17,025 bases of DNA. Source: Candidatus Jordarchaeum madagascarense. GTDB lineage: Archaea > Asgardarchaeota > Jordiarchaeia > Jordiarchaeales > Jordiarchaeaceae. Positions 14,233-17,025 of this stretch are shown here, piece by piece; the stretch's first letter is position 1, and each line of letters begins with the position of its first letter. The stretch lies in assembly GCA_019056875.1 (NCBI GenBank), contig DXJA01000069.1, forward strand, positions 1 to 17,025, in the 5' to 3' direction. Under the pieces are notes generated by a model. The model had not been told where the DNA came from. It did no database searches and was given only the letters and a program-made list of their open reading frames with translations. The translations under genes and the position numbers were made by a program.

Positions 14233-14323
14233 AGAAAGAAGAAATTGTTAGGAAACATGATATGAGATTGAGATTTTGGGACAAAATTCATGTCATTTTT
14301 TCTTTGGGATTTTTCGCAGTTCA

Positions 14324-15310
14324 TTATTTGAATGGTTTGTAGAGCCAGTCCCAAGGTTTGTTGCATCTTAGGTCATCATCTCTCCCATTTATCTTTTTGG
14401 GTATTACTGAAGGATCACTCCAAGGTCTTCTAAGCTCATCTGGGTTATCATAGTTGTACAGCTTGTTGACGAAGTAGATCAGAATTGCGGGCTCACTGCT
14501 TATTACTTTAAAACCATGCCAATAGTGGCCTGGAATTCTTACAACTTGTATATTTTCCCCTGTTGAGACTATTTCATCGATTTCTTTTTTATTATCATCG
14601 TATGCACAGATTTTTATTCCCCCTCTAATAACTACAAAATAATCGACTTGTCCCCTAGTATGCTTATGCCAAGCCCTTACAACACCAGGGTAGGTAATTG
14701 AAAAGTTGGACTGAAATATATCATCTTCTCCAATCAGAAAATTCATCGCGGGCACCCGTTGCATATAGTTTTCATAGGCTTCGCCAAACTTTTCAACATT
14801 GCCCCTATCTTCTAGTCTTGTGAACCAGTAGCATATTACCATGCACGTAATCCCAATTAGCGCGAGCAACCAATACACGCCAAGACAAATCGGTACTAAG
14901 CACAATACTGCTACACCCGTATATTGCGGATGCCGAACAACAGAGTAGATTCCGCTTTCCACGAGAACTGTAGTATCATAATAGACTTTTCCCTTTGGCA
15001 CTCCACCCTTTCTGTGAAAAGCAAAGATAGGCAGTAATATGAGGATAATACCTACCGCCCATAAAATATATCCCATATAATATAACAGTTCAAGGACCAC
15101 ATGATTGTATACCCATATTGTCCAAGCAGTGTACCGTATCAGTTCAAGGGCAGCGGGGTTGTATAACCAGGTTGTCCATGCAATATAGCGTATCAGTTCG
15201 AACGTAGCAGGGTATAGCCAGCTTATCCATCCAAAGTTCTTTATCTGATCGAGAAACCCAGGGTTATATACAAAGGCCAATATGAAGGAAAAGAATAGCA
15301 ATATACCCAC
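14324..15310 (-). CDS. ICMT-like membrane methyltransferase fused to an RmlC-like cupin domain, with N-terminal W-L-Y-N-P repeats
   Basis: A 328-residue frame in three parts. Residues 12-85 are hydrophobic tandem repeats of 17-18 residues (WLYPATFELIRYIAWTT, WLYNPAALELIRYTAWTI, WVYNHVVLELLYYMGYIL). Residues 100-192 form an ICMT/PEMT-type methyltransferase core: GIYSVVRHPQY (R126-H127-P128-Y130) and EKFGEAYENYMQRVP. Residues 195-328 are a cupin of the dTDP-4-dehydrorhamnose 3,5-epimerase-related family: YPGVVRAWHKH (H215, H217), IPGHYWHGFK (H265), and YNYDNPDELRRPWSDP. The cupin lacks the first 40 or so residues of free-standing relatives, including the R-G-x-L-x-E strand, and the classical catalytic lysine is not evident, so epimerase activity is uncertain. 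Nearby rmlA and rmlB support a dTDP-sugar link. GTG 15310 is the only start in frame; the native start is probably ATG 15363 in another frame. Confidence 0.75.
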   Translation of the reverse strand: MGILLFFSFILAFVYNPGFLDQIKNFGWISWLYPATFELIRYIAWTTWLYNPAALELIRYTAWTIWVYNHVVLELLYYMGYILWAVGIILILLPIFAFHRKGGVPKGKVYYDTTVLVESGIYSVVRHPQYTGVAVLCLVPICLGVYWLLALIGITCMVICYWFTRLEDRGNVEKFGEAYENYMQRVPAMNFLIGEDDIFQSNFSITYPGVVRAWHKHTRGQVDYFVVIRGGIKICAYDDNKKEIDEIVSTGENIQVVRIPGHYWHGFKVISSEPAILIYFVNKLYNYDNPDELRRPWSDPSVIPKKINGRDDDLRCNKPWDWLYKPFK

Positions 15311-15363
15311 AAGGTTGATAGAACATAATCAACAAAAAATTTAACTTTAGATTTTTCACTCAT
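15311..15363 (-). pseudogene. Out-of-frame original N-terminus of the methyltransferase-cupin gene
   Basis: ATG 15363 is preceded by a good Shine-Dalgarno sequence (GGGAGATG). It opens 17 codons reading MSEKSKVKFFVDYVLST, then two bases, then the GTG at 15310 in a different frame. The paralog at 16164-16841 begins MGEESSSRNRLIDELLTTF and continues VSILLIVAFILAWLYNP, which lines up with this stretch followed by VGILLFFSFILAFVYNP. The bases around the two start codons are also alike (AAGAATG-G/A-GTGAA-A/G-AATC). So one base appears to be missing near 15311-15333. A TGA in the downstream frame, near 15331, limits where the shift can be. Confidence 0.6.
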
Positions 15364-15430
15364 TCTTACATCTCCCTACATCTCATGGAGCGTCTTTTAA
15401 TATTTCTCGAATAGTTTTTTTCAATTATTG

Positions 15431-15445
15431 TAAATTTTTATCGTT
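15431..15445 (-). promoter_or_regulatory. 15-base promoter element shared by two methyltransferase genes (copy 1)
   Basis: The plus-strand bases TAAATTTTTATCGTT are repeated exactly at 16894-16908, upstream of the paralog. This copy lies 68 bases before ATG 15363. On the minus strand it reads AACGATAAAAATTTA and includes a TATA-like core. Confidence 0.4.
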
Positions 15446-15458
15446 TTTATTTATTCTC

Positions 15459-16115
15459 TTAACGTCGAAGCAACCGTACTAACCCAACCAAGAAATTCAC
15501 CCTCGGCACTGATTGCATATAATGCACGTAGGCTTCGCCAAACTTTTCCACATTGAATTTATCCTCTATTCTCGTGATCAGATAGACGCATACCATGCCT
15601 GTAATTCCAACAATGAAGATTAAGGGATGTGGAACCAGGAAAATAAATGCTGAGTAAATTAACATCCAACCCAGAAACTGTGGATGTCGAACAACTGAGT
15701 AGATTCCGCTTTCCACGAGGGTGGTGGTTTTAGTGTAGTCTTTTCCTTTTTGCACTCCGCCCTTTCTTCTAAGTGTGCTCATGGTAATAAACTGTAAGGC
15801 AATACCGACAATAAGGATTTGCCAATAAAAGTATCTTAGAACCTCTAGTAAGGAAGGATTATACAACCACGCTAACCATCCGAAATACCGTGCTAAATCA
15901 ATAGCTAGAGGATTATAAACCCAAATTATCCACCCTAAATACTGTAGCACTACAAATAGGATAGGGTTGTATAACCAAATTAATCCTCCAAAATACGTTG
16001 CCAAATCGGTAGTAGAAGAGTTCAGTACAAGAAATGACAATATAGGTGTTGAAACTAGTAAAACGCCAGCAATGAAGAATAGTGAACCCTCTGTCCATTT
16101 TCCATTCATCATCAT
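15459..16115 (-). CDS. ICMT-like membrane methyltransferase with W-L-Y-N-P repeats (paralog 2)
   Basis: About 217 residues. After a first transmembrane segment come three 17-18 residue membrane repeats: GLIWLYNPILFVVLQYLGWII, then WVYNPLAIDLARYFGWLA and WLYNPSLLEVLRYFYWQI. Then the ICMT/PEMT-like core: LVESGIYSVVRHPQFLGWML, IEDKFNVEKFGEAYVHYMQSVPRVNFLVG, and a short basic end. Family enzymes use S-adenosylmethionine to methylate carboxyl, amine or similar groups on lipid-linked substrates in the membrane; the acceptor is unknown. The best start is one of three consecutive ATG codons at 16115-16107, following GAGAGGTGA. An upstream ATG at 16151 lies 12 bases after the previous stop but has no ribosome-binding site. 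Together with the genes on both sides it forms a tandem paralog series. It lacks the cupin domain. Confidence 0.8.
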   Translation of the reverse strand: MMMNGKWTEGSLFFIAGVLLVSTPILSFLVLNSSTTDLATYFGGLIWLYNPILFVVLQYLGWIIWVYNPLAIDLARYFGWLAWLYNPSLLEVLRYFYWQILIVGIALQFITMSTLRRKGGVQKGKDYTKTTTLVESGIYSVVRHPQFLGWMLIYSAFIFLVPHPLIFIVGITGMVCVYLITRIEDKFNVEKFGEAYVHYMQSVPRVNFLVGLVRLLRR

Positions 16116-16163
16116 TTCACCTCTCAAAAATTTTACATGATTAATTTCCATTTTTTTCTAATA

Positions 16164-16841
16164 TTATTTCTTTTTTCGTCGTAGCCGTATTAGTCCCGCC
16201 ACGAAGTTCATCGCGGGCACCCGTTGCATATAGCGTTTATAGTCGCCGCCAAACTTTTCGATATTGATCTTGTCTTCTCCTCTTGCAAACCAATACCATA
16301 CCGGTATGCAAGCTATCGCAATTAACACTAGCAACCAATGCAATCCTAGAAAAATGGGTATGAGGTGCAATATTGCTCCGGCAGTGTACTGTGGATGGCG
16401 AATAACGGCGTATACTCCGCTATCAACGAGTTTTGTGGTCTCAAGATAGCGTTTTCCGGGGGGGACGCCACCCTTCTCTTTAAAGGTGCGCATGGGCAGC
16501 CGGCCAAAGATACTAAATATAATTAATAGGATAATTCCAATGATAAGAGATGTTATTAGGATTGCGGGGTTGTATGCCCACAATGTCCATGCAGTGTGTT
16601 TTATCATGTCTATTCCTGTGGGGTTGAATAACCAGTTTGTCCATGCGATATTGCGTGTCAGTTCGAAAGATATTGGATAAACCCAGCTCATCCAACCAAA
16701 TGACTGTATTTGGTGGATATAAGTAATATAAAACGGGTTATATAGCCAAGCCAATATGAAAGCCACTATGAGTAGAATACTCACGAATGTTGTTAACAGC
16801 TCATCTATTAACCGGTTCCGTGAACTCGATTCTTCACCCAT
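16164..16841 (-). CDS. ICMT-like membrane methyltransferase with W-L-Y-N-P repeats (paralog 3)
   Basis: A 225-residue protein, the first of the three in transcription order and the closest in sequence to the methyltransferase part of the cupin fusion. A polar 19-residue N-terminus and one transmembrane segment lead into the repeats: AWLYNPFYITYIHQIQSFGWMS, WVYPISFELTRNIAWTN, WLFNPTGIDMIKHTAWTL, WAYNPAILITSLIIG. The ICMT/PEMT-type core follows: KGGVPPGKRYLETTKLVDSG, VYAVIRHPQYTAGA, EDKINIEKFGGDYKRYMQRVPAMNFVAG, with a basic K-rich end (RLRRKKK). R-H-P-x-Y and the E-x-F-G-x-x-Y-x-x-Y-x-x-R-V-P block are typical of this family. ATG 16841 has GAGGT about 14 bases upstream, a rather long spacing. 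AGTATAAAG near 16880 may be its TATA box. Confidence 0.82.
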   Translation of the reverse strand: MGEESSSRNRLIDELLTTFVSILLIVAFILAWLYNPFYITYIHQIQSFGWMSWVYPISFELTRNIAWTNWLFNPTGIDMIKHTAWTLWAYNPAILITSLIIGIILLIIFSIFGRLPMRTFKEKGGVPPGKRYLETTKLVDSGVYAVIRHPQYTAGAILHLIPIFLGLHWLLVLIAIACIPVWYWFARGEDKINIEKFGGDYKRYMQRVPAMNFVAGLIRLRRKKK

Positions 16842-16875
16842 TCTTAAAATACCTCTGCGAATATCGAATGATAGG

Positions 16876-16908
16876 TTTTTCTTTATACTCGTATAAATTT
16901 TTATCGTT
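16876..16908 (-). promoter_or_regulatory. Promoter of paralog 3, containing the shared 15-base element (copy 2)
   Basis: The plus-strand element TAAATTTTTATCGTT at 16894-16908 is identical to the copy at 15431-15445. On the minus strand it is followed by GTATAAAGAAA (about 16877-16888), a TATA box about 40 bases before ATG 16841. Confidence 0.45.
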
Positions 16909-17025
16909 GCTGAATTTTTATTTTTAAATTGCTACTCCAATCAGGAATCAAAATCGTTTTCTTGAAGAATTACAAAAGATTAGTTTATTTGTATGACAAA
17001 CATACTTTCTAACAGTAGTTATATA

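Larger units (their letters stand above)
13911..14323. other. 413-bp gap between rmlB and the methyltransferase-cupin gene
   Basis: It contains, left to right, the rmlB leader and TATA box, the 14-bp palindrome, the GC-rich foldable island, and a T-rich stretch (ATTTTTTCTTTGGG near 14290-14305). No open frame with recognisable protein similarity was found. Confidence 0.5.

Noticed and set aside
14162..14250. Reading the GC-rich island as a transposase (TnpB) C-terminus
   Set aside because: Only about 30 codons are open, no zinc-finger or catalytic motif is present, and a stop precedes them. It is kept as an alternative but not called as a gene.
16116..16151. Longer N-terminus for methyltransferase paralog 2
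   Set aside because: It would begin 12 bases after the preceding stop without a ribosome-binding site, while GAGAGGTGA directly precedes the three ATG codons at 16115-16107.
16991..17005. GTATG-ACAAA-CATAC hairpin near the right edge
   Set aside because: Only five pairs in AT-rich DNA with no gene in view to relate it to.
1..17025. CRISPR arrays, tRNA or rRNA genes
   Set aside because: No regularly spaced repeats and no tRNA- or rRNA-like sequence were seen on either strand.

Overview
The window looks archaeal. Evidence: TATA-box promoters with little or no leader, Shine-Dalgarno matches of the GGTGAT/GAGGTGA type placed just before starts, T-rich gene ends, an archaeal-type IS6-like transposase fragment, and AT-rich intergenic DNA around moderately GC-rich genes. 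The phylum cannot be fixed from the sequence. The gene content (nucleotide-sugar synthesis, sulfate activation, membrane methyltransferases) suggests a cell-surface glycan or sulfated-glycoconjugate island.

Layout. Positions 1-294 (-) hold the N-terminal part of a GC-rich IS6-type transposase cut by the window edge. From 493 to 1588 (+) there is a TauE/SafE (TSUP) permease followed by a small overlapping ORF that looks like a second copy of its own C-terminus. From 2005 to 2982 (+) there is an NAD-dependent sugar epimerase. All remaining genes are on the minus strand. Read in the direction of transcription, from right to left, they are: three ICMT-like integral-membrane methyltransferase paralogs (16841-14324), the last fused to an RmlC-like cupin; a gap with a GC-rich, foldable stretch that may be a noncoding RNA; rmlB; rmlA; an alkaline-phosphatase-superfamily phosphodiesterase/sulfatase-like protein; then a compact operon (9650-5263) of a ribbon-helix-helix regulator, sat, a DHH phosphoesterase, a second phosphodiesterase/sulfatase-like protein and cysC; and finally a second sugar-nucleotidyltransferase and a CinA/MoeA-type domain protein.

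How the genes may work together. Sat and CysC convert sulfate to APS and PAPS. The DHH protein is a candidate for recycling the by-product PAP. No APS/PAPS reductase or sulfite reductase is present, so sulfation rather than assimilation is the likelier purpose. RmlA, RmlB and the cupin domain belong to a dTDP-6-deoxysugar (rhamnose-like) route; RmlD, glycosyltransferases and sulfotransferases are not in the window. The two COG3379-type enzymes could remodel phosphate or sulfate esters on the product.

The most unusual signal is the methyltransferase trio. Each protein has an N-terminal block of about 18-residue membrane repeats built on W-x-x-W-L-Y-N-P, followed by a conserved ICMT/PEMT-like core. 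One copy carries the cupin fusion and a likely one-base frameshift near its N-terminus. Other items worth checking are a perfect 24-bp palindrome at the sulfate-operon promoter, the structured island at 14082-14232, and the duplicated TSUP tail.
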